Notes under the pieces: model-generated
Told to the model about the DNA's origin: nothing
Seen by the model: the letters and a program-made list of their open reading frames with translations, nothing else
Databases searched by the model: none
Assembly (NCBI GenBank): GCA_036376245.1
Contig: DASVAS010000078.1
Coordinates: 1-64,000, forward strand
Direction of reading: 5' to 3'
From: DATARR01 sp036376245
GTDB lineage: Bacteria; Acidobacteriota; Thermoanaerobaculia; Multivoradales; UBA5704
Length of the DNA stretch: 64,000 bases
Translations under genes and position numbers: made by a program
Shown here: positions 10,495-19,119 of the stretch, one piece after another
Layout of the letters: each line of letters opens with the position of its first letter
How positions within the stretch are numbered: the stretch's first letter is position 1

Positions 10495-11061
10495 ATGGCA
10501 ATCCAATGGCAGCGGGACATCGACGCGGCGCAGAGGGAGGCGAGCCAGGCCGGCAGGCCGTTGCTCCTCGACTTCACCGCCGCCCCCATGTGAGGGGCAT
10601 GCGCTCGGCTGGAAGCCGAGGTGTACCCCGATCCCCAGGTTTCGACCTTCATCAGCGAGAACTTCGTTCCGTACCGGGCCCACGTCAAGGAACAGCCGGA
10701 GGCGTTCGAGCGCTTCGACGTCCAGTGGACGCCGACCGTGGCCATCCGCGACGCGGGAGGCACGGAGCGGCACCGCCTCGAGGGCTACCTGCCGGCGCCG
10801 GACTTCCTGGCGCAGTTGCGGCTGGGACTGGCCCACGCGGCCCGGGCGCGCGGCGACTGGACCGACGCGGAGCGCCGCTACCGCGAGCTGGCCGACGATT
10901 CCGCGTCGGGAGACGTGGCTCCGGAGGCGCTCTACTGGGCGGGAGTCTCGAAATACAAGGGTACGGGCGACGGCGGCGCGCTGGCGGAGACGGCCGGCCA
11001 TTTCAAGACCCGTTTCACGGACAGCCCGTGGGCGAAAAAGGCGTCGGTGTGGGGACAGTGA
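10495..11061 (+). CDS. Thioredoxin-fold selenoprotein with Sec-x-x-Cys motif
   Basis: The frame from ATG 10495 has a very strong Shine-Dalgarno (AAGGAGGT at 10483-10490). It runs through an in-frame TGA at 10591-10593 and on to 11061, giving 188 residues. The TGA falls exactly where a thioredoxin active site belongs: after the strand RPLLLDFTAAPM comes UGAC, so Sec33-Gly-Ala-Cys36 replaces CxxC. Downstream, VQWTPTVAI supplies the cis-Pro loop (Thr-Pro), and a C-terminal TPR-like helical pair follows (RGDWTDAERRYRELADD, APEALYWAGVSKY). A perfect hairpin follows the TGA (see 10591-10629). Reading TGA as stop would discard the N-terminal strand and the redox site. Sec insertion is inferred; selA/selB/selC are not in this window. 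The likely role is a thiol-disulfide or peroxide-linked reductase. Confidence 0.82.
10591..10629 (+). promoter_or_regulatory. Bacterial SECIS-like element
   Basis: It starts at the in-frame UGA. CTCGGCT (10604-10610) pairs perfectly with AGCCGAG (10614-10620), leaving a GGA apical loop (10611-10613). Below it, GGGG (10594-10597) pairs with CCCC (10626-10629), with weaker A-U, U-G, G-U and C-G pairs between. The loop starts 17 bases after the UGA and begins with GG. Known bacterial SECIS hairpins lie directly downstream of UGA, carry the loop at about 16-37 bases, and have G at the first loop positions, as in E. coli fdhF. Confidence 0.78.
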
Positions 11062-11065
11062 GGCT

Positions 11066-11791
11066 CTATCCGAACAGGATCCCCTGGCCGCGCGCCAACG
11101 CCAGACGATAACCGCCATCGACCAGGACGAGAGGCTCCCACTCGGGGTAGGCCGCTTGTTCCTGGTCGATGTAGAACGTCACAGTCTCTCCACCGATCAA
11201 GGAGACCGGAAGTTCACTGCCGAGGGCCTCGGCGAGCAACCGGTCGAGGGTCTGGAGCATCTCGGCGCGCGTGTCCGTCAGGATCAGATCTCGCCGCAAT
11301 CTGGGCCCGGAAGGAAATTCACCCAGGACCTTGGCGGGCGCCTCCCATTGCAGAAGCAGGGCGGCTTCGCGAGCCTTCAGGATGGGCGAATGCGACAGGT
11401 CTCTGACGATCGGCAGATGGGAAGAGAGAGCGTCCAGAGCAGGCCCCCTGAAGAATGGGGCTCCTTTCTTAGAGATGAAGGACGGAGGGACGTATTCGTC
11501 CGCCTCCCATCTCCCGCGCAACATCGCATCGAAGGACGGAATGAAAAGTAAGCCGTCCTCGAGCCGCCGGAAAGCGACGCGGTCTCCGGAGTTGCACCCG
11601 GGATAGCCGCAGCAATCACAAACGATCAGTTGAATCGACTCGCCGGCGTTCTCGGTCAAGTCCAGGAGGTCGAGGGCGTTCACGATTTCAATGCCGTCGG
11701 CGATCAGGCTCGTCGTGGCGTGACGCGCCTGCCCGGAGGTGCTGAAATCCATCTCGTGGCTACGGGTTTCGATCTTCTCGACGATCCACAT
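11066..11791 (-). CDS. Hypothetical protein with CxCC-x3-GC cluster
   Basis: A 241-residue cytoplasmic-looking protein with no recognised family. Its most distinctive feature is a cysteine cluster near residues 58-66 (CDCCGYPGC), which could bind a metal such as zinc. The remainder is mixed alpha/beta, with a C-terminal segment rich in aliphatic and aromatic residues. It is convergent with the selenoprotein gene, with only four bases between the two stop codons. Confidence 0.65.
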   Translation of the reverse strand: MWIVEKIETRSHEMDFSTSGQARHATTSLIADGIEIVNALDLLDLTENAGESIQLIVCDCCGYPGCNSGDRVAFRRLEDGLLFIPSFDAMLRGRWEADEYVPPSFISKKGAPFFRGPALDALSSHLPIVRDLSHSPILKAREAALLLQWEAPAKVLGEFPSGPRLRRDLILTDTRAEMLQTLDRLLAEALGSELPVSLIGGETVTFYIDQEQAAYPEWEPLVLVDGGYRLALARGQGILFG

Positions 11792-11835
11792 GGTCCGGTC
11801 ATCTTAAGCCAACCCCATCATCCAGACCACCCGAT

Positions 11836-12588
11836 CTATCGACGGATCGGCACTTCCAGCAACGCGCCGGCGCACCGGCCCGGCAGGATCTCGACCGTCT
11901 GGGGTTTGATCCGCGGCAGGCCCTCAGGCGTCCGGGCCCGCAAGGTGTACTTCCCCGCGAGCTGTCCCTCGATCTCGAAATATCCTTGCTGATCGGTGAC
12001 CACCTGGAACCGCTCGCCGCGAGGCCCCTCGATGTCGACCGTGACGCCCGGGACGCCGTCGGCGAGCGTCGGCATTCTCTCGCTGTCCTGCTCCAACTGG
12101 ACGCGCCCGTAGAGGCTCGCCTGCGCGGTTCCCTCGGCCACCCGCCGCGCGTAGGCGACGGCGTCCGCCGCCCTGGAGGCTCGCTGGGTCGGTCCACAGA
12201 TCGAAGTATGGAGCCGGCCGTCCTTGGCGCGCCCCGAGTAGACGAGATAGGTCTCGCCGATCTTGAACTCGAACCCGCAATCGCCGCCGCCGCTGCCGGT
12301 CCAGACCTCGACGGTGGGGCCCTCGACGCCGATGAAGCCTTCGATCACCTCGAACTGGAAGCGGCGAGACCAGAAGGGAGGAAGCCGTATCTCCCCCTCC
12401 TCCTCGTCGTCCACCGCTTCGACGCTGATCGCGCGGCCGAGGAAAAGGCTATCGGTTCCCCAATAGGTCTCGCACGGTTTGTCCGCGCCGAAATCCGCCA
12501 CGCACGAGCAGGCGGAGACCGATCGCGCCAGAGCGAGTCCGAGAACGGCGGCGAGGAGGATCGGGGCGGAGCGAGGAAGAGTATTCAT
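11836..12588 (-). CDS. Secreted TIMP-like (NTR) protein with carboxypeptidase-regulatory-like domain
   Basis: A 250-residue exported protein. After the signal peptide, the predicted mature N-terminus begins at Cys in SACSCVADF, as in tissue-inhibitor-of-metalloproteinase-type NTR domains. Further cysteines (DKPCETYWGTD, GGGDCGFEFK, TSICGPTQ) and the segment KIGETYLVYSG match bacterial TIMP-like domains. The C-terminal part (about residues 150-250) is a beta-sandwich of the carboxypeptidase-regulatory/SdrB type: GVPGVTVDIEGP and TDQQGYFEIEGQLAGKYTL. A role in inhibiting proteases or binding cell-envelope partners is possible but not shown. Confidence 0.75.
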   Translation of the reverse strand: MNTLPRSAPILLAAVLGLALARSVSACSCVADFGADKPCETYWGTDSLFLGRAISVEAVDDEEEGEIRLPPFWSRRFQFEVIEGFIGVEGPTVEVWTGSGGGDCGFEFKIGETYLVYSGRAKDGRLHTSICGPTQRASRAADAVAYARRVAEGTAQASLYGRVQLEQDSERMPTLADGVPGVTVDIEGPRGERFQVVTDQQGYFEIEGQLAGKYTLRARTPEGLPRIKPQTVEILPGRCAGALLEVPIRR

Positions 12589-12644
12589 ACTTCCTTGGAC
12601 CCCGAAAACCGCGTTATGGTTCCCGAGCCGCCTGCCGCCCGGCT

Positions 12645-13082
12645 TCAGGGCTCCACGATGTCGGCCCGCAGTCCCCCTACGGCCGACAGCAGTTCCTGGC
12701 GCTCTCTGGCGGGAACCTTGAACTTGTCGAACGTGGCCTCCAGGTGCTTGACCGCCGCGTCCCAGTTCGCCTGCGAGATCTTCATTCCCTGGTGCGACTC
12801 CTTCATGCCGCGGCCGGTGTAATAGCAGGGGCCGCCGGTCGCCTCGCAGAGTTGCTCGACGACGAGCTGGCGGATGCGCTGGAGCGATTCGGTGCTGTGG
12901 CCGGCGAAGAATTTCGCAAGTTGGGGATCGGCCGCCAGCCGGCCCAGAAAGTCGTCGACGACGGCGGCGATCGCATCATAGCCGCCGATCCTCTTGTAGA
13001 GCGAATTCTCGTGCGCGACGGCGGGAACCGACATCCAGGCCAACAGCACGAAAGCGGCGGCCAGCGTTTTCATCCTGATCAT
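12645..13082 (-). CDS. Exported group I truncated haemoglobin
   Basis: A 145-residue protein with a signal peptide (MIRMKTLAAAFVLLAWMSV, then PAVA) followed by a truncated globin: SLYKRIGGYDAIAAVVDDF, LAADPQLAKFFAG, and the proximal histidine in KESHQGMKIS. Truncated haemoglobins bind O2 or NO through haem. Most are cytoplasmic, so the export signal is noteworthy and suggests a periplasmic NO- or O2-handling role. The start at 13082 is supported by AGGAGGA just upstream; the longer frame has no similarity to globins. It carries two cysteines (QLCEATGGPCYYTG) common in this exported subgroup. Confidence 0.85.
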   Translation of the reverse strand: MIRMKTLAAAFVLLAWMSVPAVAHENSLYKRIGGYDAIAAVVDDFLGRLAADPQLAKFFAGHSTESLQRIRQLVVEQLCEATGGPCYYTGRGMKESHQGMKISQANWDAAVKHLEATFDKFKVPARERQELLSAVGGLRADIVEP

Positions 13083-13275
13083 GGAATCCTCCTCCTTTCC
13101 TCCCGGATACGGACTTCGCCGGGATTTGGATGAAGCGGCTGCCAGGATTGGCGGATGGGGCGCCAAGAGCGTCCGCCAACCAGGGCATCTGAGGCCGAAG
13201 GTCGATGCCCTGGGTGAGAAAGCTTCCGCGCATCCCGGCGGCTTGAAAGGCGCGGGAATCCCTTCCGGGATCAGC

Positions 13276-14058
13276 TCACCGTCGTTCAGCCGAAGTTTCG
13301 GCGGCACCGCGAAGTACCTTCCGAGTGAACCAGGACCGACCGCGGCGGACAAGGGATTTCATTCCTCGCACTGCTGCATGGACGCGGTGAGTCCATTCGG
13401 GCCTCGGGAACGCCTTCTGGACAAATTCCGCGAGCTCACGCTCTTGCGCTGGAACACCGTAGACCTCAACTTCTTCGTAGGTGAAGGAATTGTCCCACCA
13501 CAAGCAGGCAATCGCCGCATCGGGTGTGATGCGGCTCCGATAGCTATGGGGAATGTGGAATCTCCAATCTGCGTGGATCATGTGGTACTTCTGCATGAAA
13601 CGGATGTGGTTCCCGGCGATTTCGATGAGCCACCGGTGATGAGAGAGACCGACTTGGCCGGGGCGTTCGAGCCCCATGATTGATTCGTGAAGGCGTGACG
13701 GCACCTCTATGTAACCGGCCTTCGCGACGCGGTTGAGCTCGCGACATACACGCAGAGGATCGCGAAGATCTTCAAGCGTGTGAGAGCAAATGGCGAAGTC
13801 GAACTGCTTGTCGGTGAATGGCCAGGGGTCGCTGCTGCAGATGTCGTGCTGAACCCACGTCTCGCGCGTAAACCATTCGCGATCGCCGCCCTGGCTTGGT
13901 GGCCCCCCAAATGTTCTATAGAAGCCGCGGCTGTCGTACGGTTGGGCGTCCAGAATCCACTGGGCGCGGTTGAAGGGACAAGCCCACCCGCCAACATCGA
14001 GCACCAGATCCGTAGGTGCAAGACGGTCGAGGAGTTTGGTGACGTGTGTCTCGTGCAT
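13276..14058 (-). CDS. Class I SAM-dependent methyltransferase
   Basis: A 260-residue protein with a methyltransferase core. Motif I is DLVLDVGGWACPFNRA, the acidic/aromatic SAM-contact segment is QHDICSSDPWPF, and motif IV-like DFAICSHTLEDLRDP is of the Methyltransf_11 type. The C-terminus is basic (KSLVRRGRSWFTRKVLRG). Such proteins often sit in glycan or surface-polysaccharide loci, but no such neighbours are seen here. Substrate unknown. Confidence 0.8.
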   Translation of the reverse strand: MHETHVTKLLDRLAPTDLVLDVGGWACPFNRAQWILDAQPYDSRGFYRTFGGPPSQGGDREWFTRETWVQHDICSSDPWPFTDKQFDFAICSHTLEDLRDPLRVCRELNRVAKAGYIEVPSRLHESIMGLERPGQVGLSHHRWLIEIAGNHIRFMQKYHMIHADWRFHIPHSYRSRITPDAAIACLWWDNSFTYEEVEVYGVPAQERELAEFVQKAFPRPEWTHRVHAAVRGMKSLVRRGRSWFTRKVLRGAAETSAERR

Positions 14059-14128
14059 GGTTAGCGTTCCAAGTCCGCCAGCCTCGCGGGAGCAACAGCC
14101 TACGAAGGCCGCTCGTGCGCCTGCGCTC

Positions 14129-14970
14129 TCACCTGCGCTTCAAGACCCACGTGTCGATTTCCCACTGAACGTAATCGCGACCTTCGGCTTCAGGAATCTG
14201 ATGGACGAGACCGGGCAGCGCCGCGAGCGCGGCCTGGATCTGATCGTTGGACGAATCCCTCAGCGGGACAATGAGCTTGCCGAGACTGTGGACGGGGAAG
14301 TGCTGGCCCGCGGCGCCAAAGAACCAACCGGCTGGCGACAGCAGCCGCAACAGCACCGGTACGACCCTGGGGTCGGTGTCGTAGAACACAAGCGATTCGA
14401 TCGCTTCGCCTCTGGCTTCCGGCGGCGCTTCTCTGGACTCCGCCAGGGAGGCGACCAGGTCGACCAGGATGGGAAAGGCATGCGAGTCCTGGCGTTCCAT
14501 CGCGCCGGAGAGGAGCTGTTCCGCGGCGACCTCGGAGAGGACGCCCGTTTTCGCAAGGGCGATTTGACGGACGGCGTCAACGCGGTTCTCGTCTTCAAGC
14601 AAGTATAGACGACGTACACCGTCGCCGCGCCTCTTGCGAGCTCAAACCGGTGGTCGCGAGCGAGACGCAAGGCGTCCGATTCGACCATGCGAAATTGATC
14701 CCGGACACGGAACATCCACAGGATCGACAACCGGTGGTCGACGGACGTGTCGGGATCACGGAGCAGCGTCAGCAATTTTTCGCGCAACAAGCCGCTCTCG
14801 CACCCGTCGGGCCTGCTGGACAACGCGGCGATAGCGGTATCCCGGGCAGGTCCAGGGTGATCGAGAAGCGCGAGAAACAACGGGTCGCGGGTGTCGATGA
14901 CGCCGTCCTGCGCGAAGGTTGCTTGCGGGAGCAGCGAAAGCGCAAGGGCTATTGCCTTCAGGAATCTCAT
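14129..14970 (-). pseudogene. Secreted HEAT-like helical protein, frameshifted
   Basis: The reading starts at ATG 14970 (good AGGAG upstream) with a signal peptide, MRFLKAIALALSLLPQATFA, and continues with helical repeat-like sequence (DPLFLALLDHPGPARDTAIA, LLREKLLTLLRDPDTSV). Near 14600-14606 the frame shifts. The helical pattern resumes in another frame (LEDENRVDAVRQIALAKTGV) and runs to a stop at 14129. The two halves together make one protein of about 280 residues. A one-base loss or two-base gain at this spot would explain it, either as a real mutation or an assembly error. HEAT-like repeats suggest protein binding; the family is not identified. Confidence 0.6.
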
Positions 14971-15048
14971 CCTCATTCTCCTCTCGGGAACCCATTGTAG
15001 GGCAGTCGCCGCAGAACGGCCGCGAGGGGCTTCGTATATCATCCGTTC

Positions 15049-18000
15049 GTGCACACCGACAGCCGGGGATCGGCACCGCCGGGGAGGCTCGGCCCCTACA
15101 GGCTCGACCAACCGCTCGGCAGCGGCGGAATGGGCATGGTCTGGCGGGCGTGGGACGAGCGTCTCGAGCGCTGGGTCGCGTTGAAGCAGATCCGCGCGGA
15201 CGTGACCCTGCGCCACGGCCGCGAGCGTCTGTGGCGCGAGGCGCGCGCCGCGGCCCGCCTCAACCATCCGTCGATCGTCCACGTCTACGACATCGTGGAG
15301 GGCACGGACGGCGACTGGATCGTGATGGAGCTGGTCGAGGGCAGGACGGTCCGCGACGTCCTCCGGGAGGAGATCGCGCTCTCGCCGGCCCGCGCGGTGA
15401 AGCTCTGCCACGAGATCACGGAGGGCCTCGCCGAGGCGCATGCGCAGGGGATCCTCCACCGCGACCTCAAGGCGTCCAACGTCATCGTCACCGCCTCCGG
15501 CCGCGCCAAGATCCTCGACTTCGGGCTGGCCAAGGCGATCCCGCGCGAGGGCGGGCCGGAAAACCAGGACCTGACGATCTCGTCTCCGGACGTCGTGCTG
15601 GGCACCTGCTACGCCATGTCTCCCGAGCAGGTCCTCGGGCGCGATCTCGACGCGCGCTCCGACCTCTTCTCCCTGGGCTCTCTGCTCTACGAGATGCTGA
15701 CCGGGGAGGCTCCCTTCAAGGCCGAGACCGCCGTGCTGTCGATCGCCAGGGTGTTGGATCACCGGCAGCCGCCGCTCCAGCAGACCCACCCCGAGATTCC
15801 GGCCGCGGTTTGCGAGCTGGTGGACTGGCTGCTGCAGAAGCGGCCGCAGGACCGCCCGCAGTCCGCGGCCGAGGTGCTCACGATCCTGGAAGCCGCGGCC
15901 GGTTCCTCCGCTCTGTGGACGAGCCCGGCGCGCCGCCCGGCGCCGCCGCTCCGGGTGGACGAGCCCACCGCGGCCACTCTCGCCGAACGGCCGCGCCGGC
16001 CCACCGAACGGCCCGCGCCGCCGGACGACAGTCAACGGCAGAGCGGCGGCGAGAGACGGACGGTCACCATCGTCTGCTGCGCCCTGGTGCAGCTCGACCG
16101 GCCTTCCGGAGAGGCGGACGCGCGCGCGATCGAGGCCCTCTCCGAGGCCGCGATCACCTTCGAGAACCTCGGGCGGGAGATCTGCGAGAAGCTCGCCGGC
16201 TCTGTCGGCGCCGTCCTCAACCGCACGCTGTGGCTCTGCTTCGGGTACCCGCGGGCGCATGAGGACGACGCCGAGCGCGCCGTCCGGGCGGCCCGGGAGC
16301 TGCGGGCGCGCTTCGCGGCCCTGCCGGTCTCGGCCGCTCACCGGCTGGCCGTCCGCACGGGCGTGCACTCCGGACCCGCCGTGGTGGTGACCCGCTCCTC
16401 CGTGAGCCAGACGCTCCTGCCCGGCGACAACTTCGACATCGCTCTCGCGATCCAGAGCCAGATGCCGGCGGGCGTCATCGGGGTGAGCGCGGCGAGCCGC
16501 CGGCTGCTCGGGAGGAAGTTCGCCACCCAGCCCCTGCCGGCCGTCCATCTGAAGGACCTCGACACCACGGTCGACGTCTACGAGCTGGGGGGCGCGCTGG
16601 ACCATGGAAGCCAGGAGAACGAGCTCGCTCCCCCTCTGGTCAACCGGGAAGCCGAGATGCAGATCCTCCTCGACCGCTTCCAGCTCGCCTGCTCAGGATC
16701 GGGCCAGGCGGTGCTGATCGCCGGCGAAGCCGGGATCGGCAAGTCGCGCCTGGTCCGGGCCCTGTTCGAGCGGCTGGCGGACGAGGCGCCGGCCTGGCTG
16801 ACGGCCCACGGCTCGACGTACGCCCAGAACACGCCGCTCTCCCCCATCGTCCATCTCCTCACGCGGGAGATCCTGGCCGCCGGTGACGGCGCGGAGATCT
16901 CCAGCGAGGAGAAGCTCCGCCGGCTCGAGAGGGTCCTCGACGAGCACGGCCTTCCCCGGCCGGACTACGTCCCGTTGCTCGCGGCGCTGCTCTCGTTTCC
17001 CACCGGGGAGAGCTATCCGTCCCTCGTCCTGAGCCCCGAGGCGCGGCGCCAGCGGACCCTCGCGGCCGTCCTGGCGCTCCTCGGCGCCATGGCCGAGCGC
17101 CATCCCCTGGTGCTGGTCGTCGAGGACCTGCACTGGATCGACCCTTCGACGCTGGAGCTTCTCGATCTCCTGCTGGGCGAGATCGCCGCGCTTCCCCTGC
17201 TGCTCGTCGCCACGTTCCGGCCCGAGCTGACGGCTCCCTGGCGCCACCAGACCTCGGTCACGCAGCTCAGCCTGGGCGGCCTGAACGAGACGCACACCGC
17301 GCAACTGATCGAACGCGTAGCCCAGGGGAAGCGGCTGCCCGCCGAGGTGCATCGGGAGATCGTGGCGCGGACGGACGGCATCCCGCTGTTCGTGGAAGAG
17401 CTGACCAAAGCGGTGCTGGAGACGGGGACGCCGCCGCGGGAGCCGTCAGGAATCCCGTTCACGCTCGACTCCTCCCTCCTCGCCCGCCTCGACCGGCTGG
17501 GGGACGCCAAGACGGTGGCGCAGCTCGCGGCGGTGATCGGCCGCACCTTCCCACTGGAGCAGTTGGAGGCCCTCTCCTGGATCAAGGGGGCCGCCCTGCA
17601 GGCCGCGCTCGGACGCCTTCTCCAGGCCGAGATCCTGTACCGCCGCGGGTCGGCGCAAGGGATGCGCTACACCTTCCGGCACGCCCTGATCCAGGACGCC
17701 GCCTACCTGTCGCTTCTGGAGAGCGACCGCCAGCAGCTCCACCGGCGGCTGGCCCTCCTGCTCCAGGAAGAGTTTCCAGCGGTCGCGGAGGCCGAGCCCG
17801 AGCTCATGGCGCATCACTGTGAGCGCGGCGGCCTGATCGCGGAGGCCGTCGAGCACCTCCGGCGGGCGGGCCTGCGCGCCGCGCAGCGTCCGGCCCTGCT
17901 GGAGGCGGTGCGCCATCTGAGCCGCGCCCTCGGCCTGCTGCCCGGCCTGCCGCCCTCCCCCCAGCGGCTGGCGCTGGAGCTCGCGCTGCGCTCCACCCTC

Positions 18001-19110
18001 GCCCCGGCCCTGGTGGCGACCCAGGGATGGGGGTCCGCGGAGGCCGGCGCCAACGCCGAACGTTGCGTGGCTCTCTGCCGGCAGATGGGGGACGGCGCGC
18101 CGCTGATCCTGGCGCTCTACGGGCTGTGGACCTACCACCTCCTGCGGGGAGAGCGCCAGCCCGCCATCGCTCTCGCGGACGAGATCGCGCGCCTGGCCGC
18201 GACTCCCGCGCAGGTCTACATGGGCAGCTACACGCAAGCGGTCGTCGCCTACTATGGCGGCCGGCCGCGGGAAGCGCTGGTCCTGGCCGAGCAGGCGACG
18301 GCTCTCTACCGGCCCGACATGCTCCCCGAGCTCACGGCCTTCGGCATCGAGTCCATCCTCATGCCGCACGCCTATCAGGCCTGGATCCTGTGGCGGCTCG
18401 GCGAGCCGGACAAGGCGGTCCGCAAGCGCGACGCGGCGCTGGCGACCGTCGAGAGCCTGCGCTCGCCGTTCGTTCTCGGCATGGCTCTGGTGTCCGAGAT
18501 GACCCTGCTGCACGACCTGCGGGTGCGGGATCCGGAACGGGTCGAGGACCTGGCGGAGCGGCTGATGACGCTGGCCCGCGAGCACGGGTTCGCCTTTCTC
18601 TATGCTTCCGCCCACTGCGGGAAGGGATGGGCCGTCTGCCAACGCGGCGACCTGGTCGGCGGGACAGCCCTGATTCAGACGGGCATCGACCTTTACGCGG
18701 CCACCGGGGCGCGGCTGACGATGAGGTACTGGGGCGCCTACCTGGCCGAGGCCTGCCTGGCGGCCGGGCGGCTCGCCGAAGGGTTGGCCGTCCTCGACGA
18801 AGCCCTGGTCAGGTCGGAGACCCGGCTCGACGCCTACTTCGATGCCGAGATCCACCGCCTGCGGGGCGAGCTCCTGCGCGCCTCCGGAGACGCCGGCGCG
18901 GCCGAAGCCGCCTTCCGGGCGGCGCTCGCGGTGGCGCGCGACCAGGAGGCTCCCGCCTTCGAGCTGCGCGCGACGACCAGCCTGGGCCGGCTCCTCGCCG
19001 GGCAGGGGCGCGGGCATGAGGTCCTGCCCCGTCTCGCCGCCCTCTACCAGACGTACAGCGAGGGGTTCGAGACCCGCGACCTTATAGAGGCGCGCGAGCT
19101 CCTCGTGTAG
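15049..19110 (+). CDS. Ser/Thr kinase - cyclase-homology - ATPase - TPR signalling protein (copy 1)
   Basis: A 1,353-residue multidomain protein starting at GTG 15049. Residues about 13-280 form a Hanks-type kinase with GSGGMGMVWRA, the ATP-binding Lys in ALKQI, catalytic HRDLKASN and DFGLAK. After a Pro-rich linker, about 335-515 is a nucleotide-cyclase homology domain (GVHSGPAVVV). The metal-binding Asp region reads VTIVCCALVQLD, so it looks catalytically degenerate. About 530-760 is a STAND/AAA-type ATPase with Walker A GEAGIGKSR and Walker B LVLVVEDLHWID. The rest is helical TPR-like. The layout resembles kinase/cyclase fusion proteins known from TOMM-associated systems, but no TOMM genes are nearby. 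Nine bases separate it from a paralogue. Confidence 0.9.
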   Translation: MHTDSRGSAPPGRLGPYRLDQPLGSGGMGMVWRAWDERLERWVALKQIRADVTLRHGRERLWREARAAARLNHPSIVHVYDIVEGTDGDWIVMELVEGRTVRDVLREEIALSPARAVKLCHEITEGLAEAHAQGILHRDLKASNVIVTASGRAKILDFGLAKAIPREGGPENQDLTISSPDVVLGTCYAMSPEQVLGRDLDARSDLFSLGSLLYEMLTGEAPFKAETAVLSIARVLDHRQPPLQQTHPEIPAAVCELVDWLLQKRPQDRPQSAAEVLTILEAAAGSSALWTSPARRPAPPLRVDEPTAATLAERPRRPTERPAPPDDSQRQSGGERRTVTIVCCALVQLDRPSGEADARAIEALSEAAITFENLGREICEKLAGSVGAVLNRTLWLCFGYPRAHEDDAERAVRAARELRARFAALPVSAAHRLAVRTGVHSGPAVVVTRSSVSQTLLPGDNFDIALAIQSQMPAGVIGVSAASRRLLGRKFATQPLPAVHLKDLDTTVDVYELGGALDHGSQENELAPPLVNREAEMQILLDRFQLACSGSGQAVLIAGEAGIGKSRLVRALFERLADEAPAWLTAHGSTYAQNTPLSPIVHLLTREILAAGDGAEISSEEKLRRLERVLDEHGLPRPDYVPLLAALLSFPTGESYPSLVLSPEARRQRTLAAVLALLGAMAERHPLVLVVEDLHWIDPSTLELLDLLLGEIAALPLLLVATFRPELTAPWRHQTSVTQLSLGGLNETHTAQLIERVAQGKRLPAEVHREIVARTDGIPLFVEELTKAVLETGTPPREPSGIPFTLDSSLLARLDRLGDAKTVAQLAAVIGRTFPLEQLEALSWIKGAALQAALGRLLQAEILYRRGSAQGMRYTFRHALIQDAAYLSLLESDRQQLHRRLALLLQEEFPAVAEAEPELMAHHCERGGLIAEAVEHLRRAGLRAAQRPALLEAVRHLSRALGLLPGLPPSPQRLALELALRSTLAPALVATQGWGSAEAGANAERCVALCRQMGDGAPLILALYGLWTYHLLRGERQPAIALADEIARLAATPAQVYMGSYTQAVVAYYGGRPREALVLAEQATALYRPDMLPELTAFGIESILMPHAYQAWILWRLGEPDKAVRKRDAALATVESLRSPFVLGMALVSEMTLLHDLRVRDPERVEDLAERLMTLAREHGFAFLYASAHCGKGWAVCQRGDLVGGTALIQTGIDLYAATGARLTMRYWGAYLAEACLAAGRLAEGLAVLDEALVRSETRLDAYFDAEIHRLRGELLRASGDAGAAEAAFRAALAVARDQEAPAFELRATTSLGRLLAGQGRGHEVLPRLAALYQTYSEGFETRDLIEARELLV

Positions 19111-19119
19111 GATTCCAGC

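Noticed and set aside
14260..16605. 781-residue minus frame covering the first kinase and the frameshifted gene
   Set aside because: Only its last ~230 residues, after the signal peptide start at 14970, look like protein; the rest is antisense to the kinase.
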